Below are positions 14,755 to 22,567 of a stretch of DNA of 53,231 nucleotides, one piece after another. The stretch lies in contig NZ_JAFAND010000093.1 of NCBI RefSeq assembly GCF_019232825.1, positions 1-53,231 of the forward strand. Direction: 5' to 3'. The notes under the pieces were generated by a model, which was not told where the DNA came from, did no database searches, and saw nothing but the letters and a program-made list of their open reading frames with translations. Each line of letters begins with the position of its first letter. Position 1 is the first letter of the stretch. The stretch is from Paludibacterium sp. (GTDB lineage: Bacteria; Pseudomonadota; Gammaproteobacteria; Burkholderiales; Chromobacteriaceae). A program made the position numbers and the translations under genes.

Positions 14755-15846
14755 TTAACGGTTGCCGACGGGCGCTTCGAAGCTGTCGAGAATGTCGGTT
14801 ACGCGACCGGATGCCTGTTCCATGGCGGCCAGGTGGGTGCGCACGGCAGCGAAGTCCTCGCGTGCATAAGCCTCGATGACGGCACGCCCGCATTCGTGAA
14901 CTTGTGCGTGTGGCTGATCGAGGTCTCTGTAGCGCGGATGATGGCTGTATTCGCTGGCGCCGCGACCTTCGCGATACCATTTTCCCAGGCGGCAGCCATG
15001 GTGGTCGGAGAGTTGTTCGGGCGTCAATGTTTGCAGGCCGAGCAGCGCTTTGTAGATGCCGAGTTTGAATACCAAATGGTCGAACTTGACGACTTCCAGA
15101 AAACTGGCGTGGGCGCTGTGGCCAATAGCGTTGGCCATGTTCTCTGCGTTGTTGGCCAATTGGCGGATTTCGGCCGAGGTACGTTGCGCTTCGTCGAGGA
15201 AGCTGCTGGCGTTGTCTGCCGACGCGTTGACTTGCGCTTTGGTATTTTTTGAAGCGGTTTCGATGCCATCGACCAGGGTGGCGATTTCTCCGGTGGCGAG
15301 CGAGGTGCGCTCGGCCAGTTTGCGCACTTCGTCGGCCACGACGGCGAAACCGCGGCCCTGTTCGCCGGCGCGCGCGGCCTCGATGGCGGCATTCAGCGCC
15401 AAGAGGTTGGTTTGATCGGCGATTTCGCGGATGAGTTTGACGAAGCCGGCGATTTCGCCGCTTTTCTGTGCCAGCAGATCCATGGAGCTGGCCGTGCTCT
15501 GCTGGTGAGTGGTGATCTGACTGAAGGCGGAAAGCATGGCGTCGAGGGAATGGCGCACGTGCGACAGCTGCGCCAGCGAGCTGCTGGCGTCGCGATATTC
15601 GTCGTCCAGGCCGGCCGACAAGGAGGCAATGGTATTGCGCAGCACCTCGGTGGCTTGAAGCGACTGATCGAAGGCGCCGACGTAGCTGTCTCGGCGCTCG
15701 CTGAAAAAGGTCAGTTCCTTGCGCACGGCGGCAAGTTCGGCGCTGTGGTCGGCTTGCGCCGCTTGCTGGCGCAATGTTTGATTGTCTCGTTCCAGCTCGG
15801 CAATGCGGGTTTGCAATGCCTCTATTTGTTTTCCCTTGCCAAACAT
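14755..15846 (-). CDS. soluble methyl-accepting chemotaxis protein with C-terminal CZB zinc-binding domain
   Basis: No transmembrane segment is present, so the receptor is cytoplasmic. An N-terminal coiled coil (residues 5-50) leads into the signalling domain, whose hairpin tip includes [20 protein letters not shown] (139-158), the site that contacts CheA and CheW. The C-terminal CZB domain has the full metal set: His257 (HLVF), Cys285 (CRLGKW), His313 and His317 (HxxxH). CZB chemoreceptors such as TlpD of Helicobacter sense oxidants, hypochlorite or zinc. The gene is monocistronic. It fits the flagellin found at 46.9 kb. Confidence 0.92.
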   Translation of the reverse strand: MFGKGKQIEALQTRIAELERDNQTLRQQAAQADHSAELAAVRKELTFFSERRDSYVGAFDQSLQATEVLRNTIASLSAGLDDEYRDASSSLAQLSHVRHSLDAMLSAFSQITTHQQSTASSMDLLAQKSGEIAGFVKLIREIADQTNLLALNAAIEAARAGEQGRGFAVVADEVRKLAERTSLATGEIATLVDGIETASKNTKAQVNASADNASSFLDEAQRTSAEIRQLANNAENMANAIGHSAHASFLEVVKFDHLVFKLGIYKALLGLQTLTPEQLSDHHGCRLGKWYREGRGASEYSHHPRYRDLDQPHAQVHECGRAVIEAYAREDFAAVRTHLAAMEQASGRVTDILDSFEAPVGNR

Positions 15847-16008
15847 TTGCGCTTCCTTTTGCTGTTATTGGAGTAGAACGGCGCACGCCGGCCGGAGCGG
15901 CGCGAAGGAACCATTATGGCCAAAAACCATTTTACTAGAAAGGTTATTGGCGCTCGGCGAAGGGGGTGAGGGGGTGTGATACCATGGCGCTTTGTCTCGG
16001 AGGCCGCG

Positions 16009-16587
16009 ATGCAGCAAATCATCGATTTCATTCTGGAGCTGGACAAACTCAAAGGCGTGACGCGCAAAACGCGGCCGCTGGGATTGTCCCGCTATGAGAA
16101 TTCGGCCGAACACAGCTGGCAGATCGCGCTGTTGGCCTGGTCGCTGGTCGAATACGCCATCGAGCCGGTGGATATCCACCATGTGATCAAATTGCTGCTG
16201 GTGCACGATATCGGCGAAATCGACACCGGCGACACCATTGTTTACGCCGAAGGCGGTTGGGCCGAGCGCAAGGCGGAGGAGTTGAAGGCGGTGCAGCGGA
16301 TTTTCGGGCTGCTGCCATCGCACCAGGCCGAGCCGTTGCTGGCCTTGTGGCAGGAGTTCGAGGCCGGCGAGACGCCGGAAGCCAAGTTTGCCAACGCCGC
16401 CGACCGCGCCATGCCGTGTCTGCTCAATCTGGCCAATAACGGCCAGAGCTGGCGCGAAAACGGCATTCGCTACGAGCAGGTGATCAATCGGTTGTCGGCG
16501 CCGATCAGCGAAGGCTGCCCGGCGTTGTGGGTTTATATGAAGGAAAAACTCGACGCGGCGCGCGAGCAGGGGCTCTTCGGAGCCTGA
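16009..16587 (+). CDS. HD-domain hydrolase (YfbR/HDDC2-like), 192 residues
   Basis: The HD metal-site residues are His35 (NSAEHSW), His66-Asp67 (LLVHDIGEIDTGD) and Asp132 (NAADRAMP), as in the 5'-deoxynucleotidase/HDDC2 group that removes phosphate from nucleoside monophosphates. The start ATG at 16009 is preceded by CGGAGG; a frame back to 15976 would add 11 residues. The length is typical. It is cytoplasmic and followed by a good terminator at 16629, so it forms its own transcript. Substrate preference cannot be read from the sequence. Confidence 0.85.
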   Translation: MQQIIDFILELDKLKGVTRKTRPLGLSRYENSAEHSWQIALLAWSLVEYAIEPVDIHHVIKLLLVHDIGEIDTGDTIVYAEGGWAERKAEELKAVQRIFGLLPSHQAEPLLALWQEFEAGETPEAKFANAADRAMPCLLNLANNGQSWRENGIRYEQVINRLSAPISEGCPALWVYMKEKLDAAREQGLFGA

Positions 16588-16628
16588 TAGCAAGGCAACT
16601 TTTTAGGTCGATTTCTTTCTGTTGTGAT

Positions 16629-16664
16629 AGGCGGCTCGTGACGCGGCGGGCCGCCTTGTTTTTT
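16629..16664 (+). terminator. Rho-independent terminator of the HD hydrolase gene
   Basis: AGGCGGC (16629-16635) and GCCGCCT (16650-16656) pair around a 14-base loop and are followed by TGTTTTTT. Confidence 0.7.
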
Positions 16665-16681
16665 ACATGGATAGGAGATCG

Positions 16682-16930
16682 ATGATGTCTACCGAAGTCG
16701 TGGTAAGGACGTGCGGCTATATTTTTGACGATGAGGGCGGTGTTTTCTTGATTCCCGGACACGCGTCCCGCTGCGGCGAGCGCGCCGATGATGGCGGCAA
16801 TGTGGCGAGCAGGGGGCAAAACGGGCTGCAGCAGGCGTCGTCATTCGACTTCGACGGGGTTGTTGCGCTGAATTTTGACGACGGCGTGCTGGGCCGTCTG
16901 CTCGACCAAAGCATCGGCCCCTTCTATTAG
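16682..16930 (+). CDS. small protein A of a tandem related pair, 82 residues
   Basis: The ATG at 16682 (or the next codon, 16685) follows AGGAG. After a short basic start comes CGYIFDDEGGVFLIPG, a middle rich in Gly, Ser, Asn and Asp, then VLGRLLDQSIGPFY at the very end. The next gene has the same plan: aromatic residue, D..GG, hydrophobic triplet and Pro, a low-complexity middle, L.RLL.Q and an aromatic C-terminus. Both share GGAGATCGA just before the start. There is no signal peptide. I do not know the family; the resemblance suggests a duplicated gene for a small secreted, bound or modified peptide. Confidence 0.5.
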   Translation: MMSTEVVVRTCGYIFDDEGGVFLIPGHASRCGERADDGGNVASRGQNGLQQASSFDFDGVVALNFDDGVLGRLLDQSIGPFY

Positions 16931-17030
16931 CCAGGCGGCGCAACTTTTCCGATGATCTCCGTTCCTTCGTTCTAGCGGCTGGCAGTCAAGGCCGCCTTAT
17001 CCTTGTCACGAATGCTTGATGGAGATCGAC

Positions 17031-17213
17031 ATGGCTGAAAAGGCTTTTAGCATGGACGCACACTGGACCTTAACCGATGGCGGCGGGATGTTACTGCTTC
17101 CCGATCGTGATCCGGATTGCGCCGATGCGCCGGCTGGTCTATTGACCGAAACGGCGTCGGAATCGGCATCGTTGAGCCGCCTGCTGGAACAGGGCGCGGC
17201 CGCTTGGTGGTAA
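17031..17213 (+). CDS. small protein B of a tandem related pair, 60 residues
   Basis: The ATG at 17031 follows GGAG with 6 bases spacing; ATGs at 17016 and 17019 are less well placed. The product reads HWTLTDGGGMLLLPDRD near the start and ends SLSRLLEQGAAAWW. It parallels the 82-residue protein upstream in motif order and spacing, though overall identity is low. About 100 bases with no promoter of note separate the two genes. It converges on the T3S chaperone gene (45 bases apart). Function unknown. Confidence 0.5.
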   Translation: MAEKAFSMDAHWTLTDGGGMLLLPDRDPDCADAPAGLLTETASESASLSRLLEQGAAAWW

Positions 17214-17230
17214 TCGTTTTTTTCGGCTTT

Positions 17231-17253
17231 GCCGGGCGCCGTGGGCGCCCGGC
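17231..17253. terminator. strong hairpin between converging genes
   Basis: GCCGGGCGCC (17231-17240) and GGCGCCCGGC (17244-17253) form a perfect 10-bp stem with a GTG loop, between the small-protein gene and the chaperone gene. T-runs are not placed right for either strand, so its efficiency is uncertain. Confidence 0.5.
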
Positions 17254-17258
17254 GCATT

Positions 17259-17666
17259 TCAGCGCCGCGCCAGTGTGCGATTCCACATGGCGGCTTGGCG
17301 TAACAGTTCGGCCAGCCCTTCGCGCAAACGCTCGCGGGTGAACAGGGTTTCCGGCATCAATTTGAACACCACCAAATGGCGCGTCTCCGGCAGGATGCCC
17401 AGGCCATACCCCGCACGCAGCGGTTCGGTCGCGGCTTGACCAATGGCGAGCAGAACCTCGGCCGGCAGGCTGTCGTCGATTTCCACTCCCAATAACCCGG
17501 TCAGGCTGATCAGATGTTCGGCCGCATTGTGGTGAAGGTGCAAGACTAGCGGCTGTTCGTCGCTGTCGAGCAGGGTGATCGCGATCTGATCGTCGTAGAG
17601 CCCGGCTCGATCGATTTGCAGAACGTCGCAGGCGATGGCCCGGAATTCGGTGGCAAGGAGGGTCAT
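17259..17666 (-). CDS. SpcU-like type III secretion effector chaperone, 135 residues
   Basis: The size, acidity and strand/helix order (IACDVLQIDRAGLYDDQIAI, LLDSDEQPLVLHLHHNAAEH, LGILPETRHLVVFKLMP, ERLREGLAELLRQA) match the CesT/SpcU class of small dimeric chaperones that bind the N-terminal part of one effector and hand it to the T3S ATPase. SpcU of Pseudomonas aeruginosa is 137 residues and is encoded directly after exoU; here the gene starts 6 bases after the stop of an ExoU-like phospholipase. The genomic pairing is the main support, since this family diverges fast. Confidence 0.7.
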   Translation of the reverse strand: MTLLATEFRAIACDVLQIDRAGLYDDQIAITLLDSDEQPLVLHLHHNAAEHLISLTGLLGVEIDDSLPAEVLLAIGQAATEPLRAGYGLGILPETRHLVVFKLMPETLFTRERLREGLAELLRQAAMWNRTLARR

Positions 17667-17672
17667 GGGCGG

Positions 17673-18956
17673 CTATCCATACTTTCTGCGGTTCAGTTCC
17701 AGGTCTTCTTGAGCGATGTCGTGCATCTCCACGCTAGGCGTTTCGCTTTGCTGCCGGCGGTAGTAGTGAAAATCCCGCGCGCAACGGTGACTGATGTGCG
17801 CCAGGTTGGCGCGCGCTTTCTTGGTGTCGGTCAGTGCGACCTCGGGCTGGAGGTAATGCACGCCGTAGCGTTCGGCCAGCAAATGATCGGCGCGGCGGCG
17901 TTTGTACACCGGCTCGTCGCATAGCCATTGCTTGATCTTCTCACCGAAGCTCAAAGGTTTTTCGTGGATGCGCTCATTGCCGTCGAACGACAGAATCAGA
18001 TTGCTTTGCGCTTGCGTCAGGTAGCGGAACGGCAGGTTGTTGTGTATGCCGCCATCGCGCAGTTTGACCATGCCGTTCTTGTTGGGGAACTGCGGCGGCA
18101 GGTTGGCTTCCGCCAGGCTTGCCGCCACCGGTTTTAGCAGCACCGGCAGCGCCGCGCTGGCCAGGCCGGCTTTGTAGATCGGCATATCGGGCGTGGTGTC
18201 GCTTGATAGCTTCACCTCCGAGGTCAGATTGTGTTTTTTGTCGATGAGGCTGGCGGAGATGAATAACGCCTTCAAGGTTCCCTGCGCTGCCGGCGTGTCG
18301 CCGACGCGGTCTTTCAACGCCGCCAGCTGGGCAAAGGTGATGCTTTCAATTTTGGCGTCCCAGTCGCCGTCGCTCGCTTGGGCGCCGATGATGTCGGGTA
18401 GGTGCGTCAGGTAGGGGGCGCGTTTGAGCGCGTAGAGAATTTTGGCGCGTAGGCTTTGTTCGAGCACTTTCTGCTTCAGGGTGGCGGGCTGGTCCTTGAA
18501 CGCGGCGCGCAGTTCGTCCGCCGATAGGCCGATGGCGAATGCGATCGCGGTGAGCGCTCCGGCGGAGGCGCCGGAAACTTGCTGGACGTGCCGGATCTGC
18601 TCATGTCCCAGTTCGTCGACGATGCCGAGATAGCCGAACCCTTTGGCGCCGCCGCCGCTGAAGCAAATGCCCTGGTAATGGCGATCGACCGGCAGTTGAA
18701 AGTCGGCGTGTTTTCGCGGGTCGTTGAGAATGGCGGCGATGGTGGTGCCTGCATGGCCGGCGGTCGCCGGCGCGCGGTTGAAGAAAGTCTCCAACTTCTT
18801 TGCGGCGCGTTCGAGCTGAATGACGGTGAAGTCGCCGTCATGATGGCGGACGATTTTGTAACGTGCGCCTTCCAGGTCGAGGACCGGCTCGGTCGAGGCT
18901 TGGCATTGACGATAAAAGTCGTACAGCACGCGGTGGTCGTGGCGGCTGATCTGCAT
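17673..18956 (-). CDS. ExoU-like patatin phospholipase, probable type III secreted effector, 427 residues
   Basis: A patatin domain occupies residues about 95-310: oxyanion loop GGGAKG at 101-106, nucleophile Ser131 in GASAG (129-133), and catalytic Asp301 in DGGIHNNLPF. It would cleave membrane phospholipids. The first 90 residues lack a Sec signal and could hold the T3S signal and chaperone-binding region. The gene is followed by a SpcU-like chaperone. ExoU is 687 residues and has a C-terminal membrane- and ubiquitin-binding domain; only about 115 residues follow the catalytic domain here, so activation or targeting must differ. The effector role is inferred from the operon and not proven. 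Confidence 0.78.
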   Translation of the reverse strand: MQISRHDHRVLYDFYRQCQASTEPVLDLEGARYKIVRHHDGDFTVIQLERAAKKLETFFNRAPATAGHAGTTIAAILNDPRKHADFQLPVDRHYQGICFSGGGAKGFGYLGIVDELGHEQIRHVQQVSGASAGALTAIAFAIGLSADELRAAFKDQPATLKQKVLEQSLRAKILYALKRAPYLTHLPDIIGAQASDGDWDAKIESITFAQLAALKDRVGDTPAAQGTLKALFISASLIDKKHNLTSEVKLSSDTTPDMPIYKAGLASAALPVLLKPVAASLAEANLPPQFPNKNGMVKLRDGGIHNNLPFRYLTQAQSNLILSFDGNERIHEKPLSFGEKIKQWLCDEPVYKRRRADHLLAERYGVHYLQPEVALTDTKKARANLAHISHRCARDFHYYRRQQSETPSVEMHDIAQEDLELNRRKYG

Positions 18957-19083
18957 GGTTTATCCCTTCTGGCGGATAAAACAAAGGCAGACCAGGGAAA
19001 TGGCGCGTGGTTCGCCCTCGGCGCACATCGGGTTTCCGGCCGACGGCATGTGGGCGCATTGGCCGACGCCGTCCGCCGGGCCC

Positions 19084-19125
19084 AAGGGCTAGCCTGGCAA
19101 ATGACCCCCTGCGTCGTTGGGCGGC
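19084..19125 (+). repeat. 42-bp dispersed repeat, copy 2
   Basis: Matches 9082-9123 at 36 of 42 positions. It lies in the 233-base gap between the patatin and diguanylate cyclase genes. No terminal inverted repeats were found around this copy, so it may be a relic of a related element. Confidence 0.55.
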
Positions 19126-19189
19126 GCACTGCCTTCGGCGATTGCGCCAACGCCGCCACGAAGCGGGACCAGGCGTTACAACGGTAGTA

Positions 19190-20797
19190 CTAGTAAAAGC
19201 GCGGCAAGCTCAGGTTGAGTTTGGACTGATACATGGCGCTATCGGCGTCTTGCAACAGGGTTTCGGGCGACTCGTGAGTGCCGATGAACAGGCGGATGCC
19301 GATGCTGGCCGAGGCGAAGTAATCGACGTCGCCCAGGCTGAAGCACCGGTTGGCGGCTTGATGCACCACCATGGCCATGTCTTGCGCATGGTCGAGCGCC
19401 TGTTGGCGGTCAGGCCCGAGATCTTCCAGCATCACCACGAACTCGTCGCCGCCGAGGCGGGCGACGGTGTCGCTCTTGCGCACGGTCTGACTGAGGCTTT
19501 CGGACAGCGCCACCAAGAGCCGGTCGCCAGCGCTGTGGCCGTGGCGGTCATTCAATTGCTTGAATTTGTCCAGGTCGATGAACAGCAATGCGGCGTAGCT
19601 TTCTTGGCGTTCGCTGGTGCGTTGCGCCTGCTGGATGCGGTCCATCAGCAGGCGGCGGTTGGGCAGCATGGTCAGCGGGTCGTGGAAGGCCATCTGGCGC
19701 AGCTGATCCTCCAGACGTTTGCGCTCGGTCAGATCGTTGAATTGCAACAGCAGATGGGTGGTGCCCAGGATCGACGACGGGTGGATGCGGCAATCGAGCC
19801 AAATCGCACGCCCCGAGGGTGTTGTGGTGTGAAATTCGCACCGGGCGCTTTGGTGGGCTTCCAGCGCCTGCTCGCAGGCGTCGAGCAGGCCGGCGTCGCG
19901 CCAGCGCCCTAGATGACGGAAATTTTGATCCAACAGTTCGGCCCTTGGCGTTTCCACCAACTGCACATAGGCGTCGTTGACCAGCACGCAGTGGCCGTCA
20001 TCGCGGTAGACGGCGGTGGCCAGCGGCGAGTTGACCAGGATTTCGCGGTTGAAGCCCAGCGTTTCGACAATGCGGTCGTGCATGCGCGAGGAGATCACCA
20101 ACACCATGGTGAGCGACATCCAGATATTGAACAGCAGCCCGTAAAAACCGGGCATGGCGATAAGCATGCTGGTGGTTTTTGTGTAATCGGGGCTGATCGT
20201 GGCGGCAGGCGATACCCAGGCGCGGGCGAAATAGAGCAGAAAACCCGCGATCTGCAGCCCGATGGTAAGCCGCAGCCAACCGGCCAGTTGGTGGTCGCGG
20301 TGTTGTGCCAGTGTCCAGCCGTAACCGGCGTACCAGCAGCCCATGATGAACGAAACCCAGATGAGCCGCGCCGTCAAAGACGGTTGAATGGCGACGTACC
20401 ACCAGCACGGCAGCGCGGCGATCACGAAGGCGGCGACCGGCAGCCAGGTTTCGAAGCGGCGCTGCGGCCGTCGCATCAGACGTCGCAGCGCGACGAGTTT
20501 CCATGATTCGCCGGCGGCGAACAGGCCATTGCCGATAGGGATGGTCCAGACGGCAATGGCGGGCTTGCGCAAATACAGTTCGATCGCGCCCAGGCAGAGC
20601 AAAGCCAAGGCGATGCCCCAATCCCGCAGACAGCGCTCCTCCGGCAAATGGCGCCAGACACCGAACGAGCATGCGGAAAAAACCGCGCTGCCGACGACGG
20701 CAAGGGCGGCGATGGTGGGAATGTCGAATACCAGCAAGGATGCGCGTCCGTATTGTTTTGTCGATTTATATATTAATTGGGGCCGATTGTATCTCAC
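19190..20797 (-). CDS. membrane-bound diguanylate cyclase with PAS domain
   Basis: About six to seven hydrophobic segments fill residues 25-235, then a PAS-like domain (about 248-358, NREILVNSPLATAVYRDDGH) and a GGDEF domain (about 368-530). The active site GGDEF is intact at 449-453 and an RxxD inhibitory site (Arg440, Asp443) is five residues before it, so it should make cyclic di-GMP with product inhibition. The frame opens with a GTG at 20797; a TTG at 20737 that gives LLVFDIPTIAAL as N-terminus is at least as likely, because the first 20 codons are AT-rich and look like promoter DNA. Confidence 0.9.
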   Translation of the reverse strand: MRYNRPQLIYKSTKQYGRASLLVFDIPTIAALAVVGSAVFSACSFGVWRHLPEERCLRDWGIALALLCLGAIELYLRKPAIAVWTIPIGNGLFAAGESWKLVALRRLMRRPQRRFETWLPVAAFVIAALPCWWYVAIQPSLTARLIWVSFIMGCWYAGYGWTLAQHRDHQLAGWLRLTIGLQIAGFLLYFARAWVSPAATISPDYTKTTSMLIAMPGFYGLLFNIWMSLTMVLVISSRMHDRIVETLGFNREILVNSPLATAVYRDDGHCVLVNDAYVQLVETPRAELLDQNFRHLGRWRDAGLLDACEQALEAHQSARCEFHTTTPSGRAIWLDCRIHPSSILGTTHLLLQFNDLTERKRLEDQLRQMAFHDPLTMLPNRRLLMDRIQQAQRTSERQESYAALLFIDLDKFKQLNDRHGHSAGDRLLVALSESLSQTVRKSDTVARLGGDEFVVMLEDLGPDRQQALDHAQDMAMVVHQAANRCFSLGDVDYFASASIGIRLFIGTHESPETLLQDADSAMYQSKLNLSLPRFY

Positions 20798-20908
20798 TCA
20801 CATGACATTACTAGTGCGGACTAACTGATGACAGTGGTTTTATTGCCCGGCCTTCATAATATCGCCCGCACAGGGCCTTGTTTCCTTAAAAATATACGAC
20901 TTGCATTA

Positions 20909-20926
20909 TTTATACGCATGTATAAA
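20909..20926. promoter_or_regulatory. perfect 18-bp palindrome, candidate TetR operator
   Basis: TTTATAC (20909-20915), GCAT, GTATAAA (20920-20926) sits 8 bases before the start of the tetR gene. Its size and symmetry fit a TetR dimer site, so the regulator probably represses its own operon. Confidence 0.6.
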
Positions 20927-20934
20927 ATGGAAAT

Positions 20935-21567
20935 ATGACTAATCGATCATCATCAACACGCCAAGTTTTGCTAGACGTTGGCATGGAAATGGCGCGGGAA
21001 ACCGGACTGCGCGGTCTGACGGTGCGCGGGCTGGCGGCGCGCGCCGGGGTCAATCCGGGCGGCTTCGTCTATCACTTCGGCAGCCGTGACGCTTTTTTGT
21101 CAGCGTTGATCGAAACCTGGTATCAGCCGTTGTTCGCTCAGCTGCAGTGGCGTCAGGAGCAAGGTGTGACGCCACTGGCGCGGCTGAGGGGGATGCTGCT
21201 GCAGCTCATGGGTTTCATGGTCGAGCATCGGGTGTTTGTCGCGCACTTGTTGCAGGACGTGGCGGCGGGCGAAACCGTGGTGATTGCTTTTGTCCGCTCG
21301 CTGGAGGCACGCCACCCGCTATTGCTGTTACGTGCCATCCGCGCGGCGCAGGAGTCGGGTGAGCTTTGTCGCGCCGATCCGCTGCGGCAGATGTTGTTTT
21401 TGATGGCGACGTTGGGTGGGCCGGTGTTGGTGGCGCAAATGCTGGCCGGCATGCCGGGCTTGCCGGAAAACTGGGTGCGCATCGAGGGGGAGCTCGCGGT
21501 GGATCGTGCGGCGATCGAGCAGCGGCTTGACTGGGCTTTGAAGGGGTTGCGGGCGGATCAGGGTTAA
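20935..21567 (+). CDS. TetR-family regulator of the ABC export operon, 210 residues
   Basis: The N-terminal helix-turn-helix is clear: LRGLTVRGLAARAGVNPGGF then VYHFGSRDAFLSALIETW (residues 25-62). The ligand domain (about 70-210) is all-helical. Ten bases separate it from the membrane fusion protein gene, so it is the first gene of the export operon. The linkage is like E. coli CecR (YbiH) and ybhGFSR. The inducer is likely a compound the pump exports; its identity is unknown. Confidence 0.88.
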   Translation: MTNRSSSTRQVLLDVGMEMARETGLRGLTVRGLAARAGVNPGGFVYHFGSRDAFLSALIETWYQPLFAQLQWRQEQGVTPLARLRGMLLQLMGFMVEHRVFVAHLLQDVAAGETVVIAFVRSLEARHPLLLLRAIRAAQESGELCRADPLRQMLFLMATLGGPVLVAQMLAGMPGLPENWVRIEGELAVDRAAIEQRLDWALKGLRADQG

Positions 21568-21576
21568 GGGGTGAAC

Positions 21577-22566
21577 ATGGAAAAGAGAAAACGCATCCTG
21601 ATAACGGTAGCGGTCATTGTGGCGGCGGCGGGCGCCGCCTGGGGAGTATGGACGGCGACGCGGCCGCAGGCGCCGTTGCTGCTGTATGGCAACGTCGATA
21701 TTCGCCAAGTGAGTCTGGGTTTCCGCGTGGCGGGGCGAGTGCAGTCGCTGGCATTCGATGAGGGCGACAACGTGCCCGCCGGCGCGGCGCTGGCGCGGCT
21801 GGACGACGAGCCGTATCGCCACGCGCTGGCGGAAGCGGCGGCCAATGTCGCGGCGCAAAAGGCCAAAGTGGCGCAAATGGAAGCCGGCTACCGACCGGAG
21901 GAAGTCGCGCAGACCGCGGCCGCGGTGGCGCAACGTCAAGCGGCGTTGACCGATGCCGAGGCGGCGCTGACACGGCAGGCGGCGTTGCGCGGCACGGGGG
22001 CGACGGCCGAGCGCACTTATGACGACGCGCTCTCGGCGCGCGATCAAGCGCGGGCGCAATGGGCGGCGGCACAAGCGCAGTACGCGCAATACCGCCGTGG
22101 TTACCGCCAAGAAGACCGTGACGCGGCCAAGGCGGCGCTGGCGCAGGCCGAGGCGGCGCTGGCCGGCGCCAGGCTGCAGTTGAGCGATACCGTGCTCAAA
22201 GCGCCGCAGGGCGGCGTGGTGATGACGCGCGCGGCCGAGGCGGGGGCGATACTGCCGGCCGGCGCGACGCTATTCACGCTGTCGTTGAACGCGCCGGTGT
22301 GGGTGCGCGCCTATGTGTCCGAGCCGGACTTGGGCCGCGTGGCGCCGGGCACCAAAGTGTGGGTGGCCACCGACGGTCGACCGGATCAACCGTACCACGG
22401 CGTTGTCGGTTACGTGTCGCCCAGCGCCGAATTTACACCGAAGAACGTGGAGACGCCGGATCTACGTACGGGGCTCGTCTACCGGCTGCGGGTTGTAGTG
22501 TCGAATCCGGACAGCGGCTTGCGTCAGGGCATGCCGGTGACGGTGCGTTTGGCCAACGGACAGTGA
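21577..22566 (+). CDS. ybhG: HlyD-type membrane fusion protein of the ABC exporter (YbhG-like), 329 residues
   Basis: One N-terminal anchor (residues 6-24, RILITVAVIVAAAGAAWGVW) is followed by a biotinyl-lipoyl half (GNVDIRQVSLGFRVAGRV), a long alpha-helical hairpin (about 75-205, Ala/Gln-rich coiled coil), the second lipoyl half (VLKAPQGGVVMTRAAEAGAI) and a beta-barrel domain. It bridges the inner-membrane transporter to an outer-membrane channel. I use the ATG at 21577, which has AAGGGG upstream, not the GTG at 21571. The next gene starts one base after its stop. Confidence 0.9.
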   Translation: MEKRKRILITVAVIVAAAGAAWGVWTATRPQAPLLLYGNVDIRQVSLGFRVAGRVQSLAFDEGDNVPAGAALARLDDEPYRHALAEAAANVAAQKAKVAQMEAGYRPEEVAQTAAAVAQRQAALTDAEAALTRQAALRGTGATAERTYDDALSARDQARAQWAAAQAQYAQYRRGYRQEDRDAAKAALAQAEAALAGARLQLSDTVLKAPQGGVVMTRAAEAGAILPAGATLFTLSLNAPVWVRAYVSEPDLGRVAPGTKVWVATDGRPDQPYHGVVGYVSPSAEFTPKNVETPDLRTGLVYRLRVVVSNPDSGLRQGMPVTVRLANGQ

Positions 22567-22567
22567 C

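Noticed and set aside
14603-15886. A 427-codon minus-strand frame overlapping the chemoreceptor
   Set aside because: It is another frame of the same strand; the chemoreceptor frame has complete domains.
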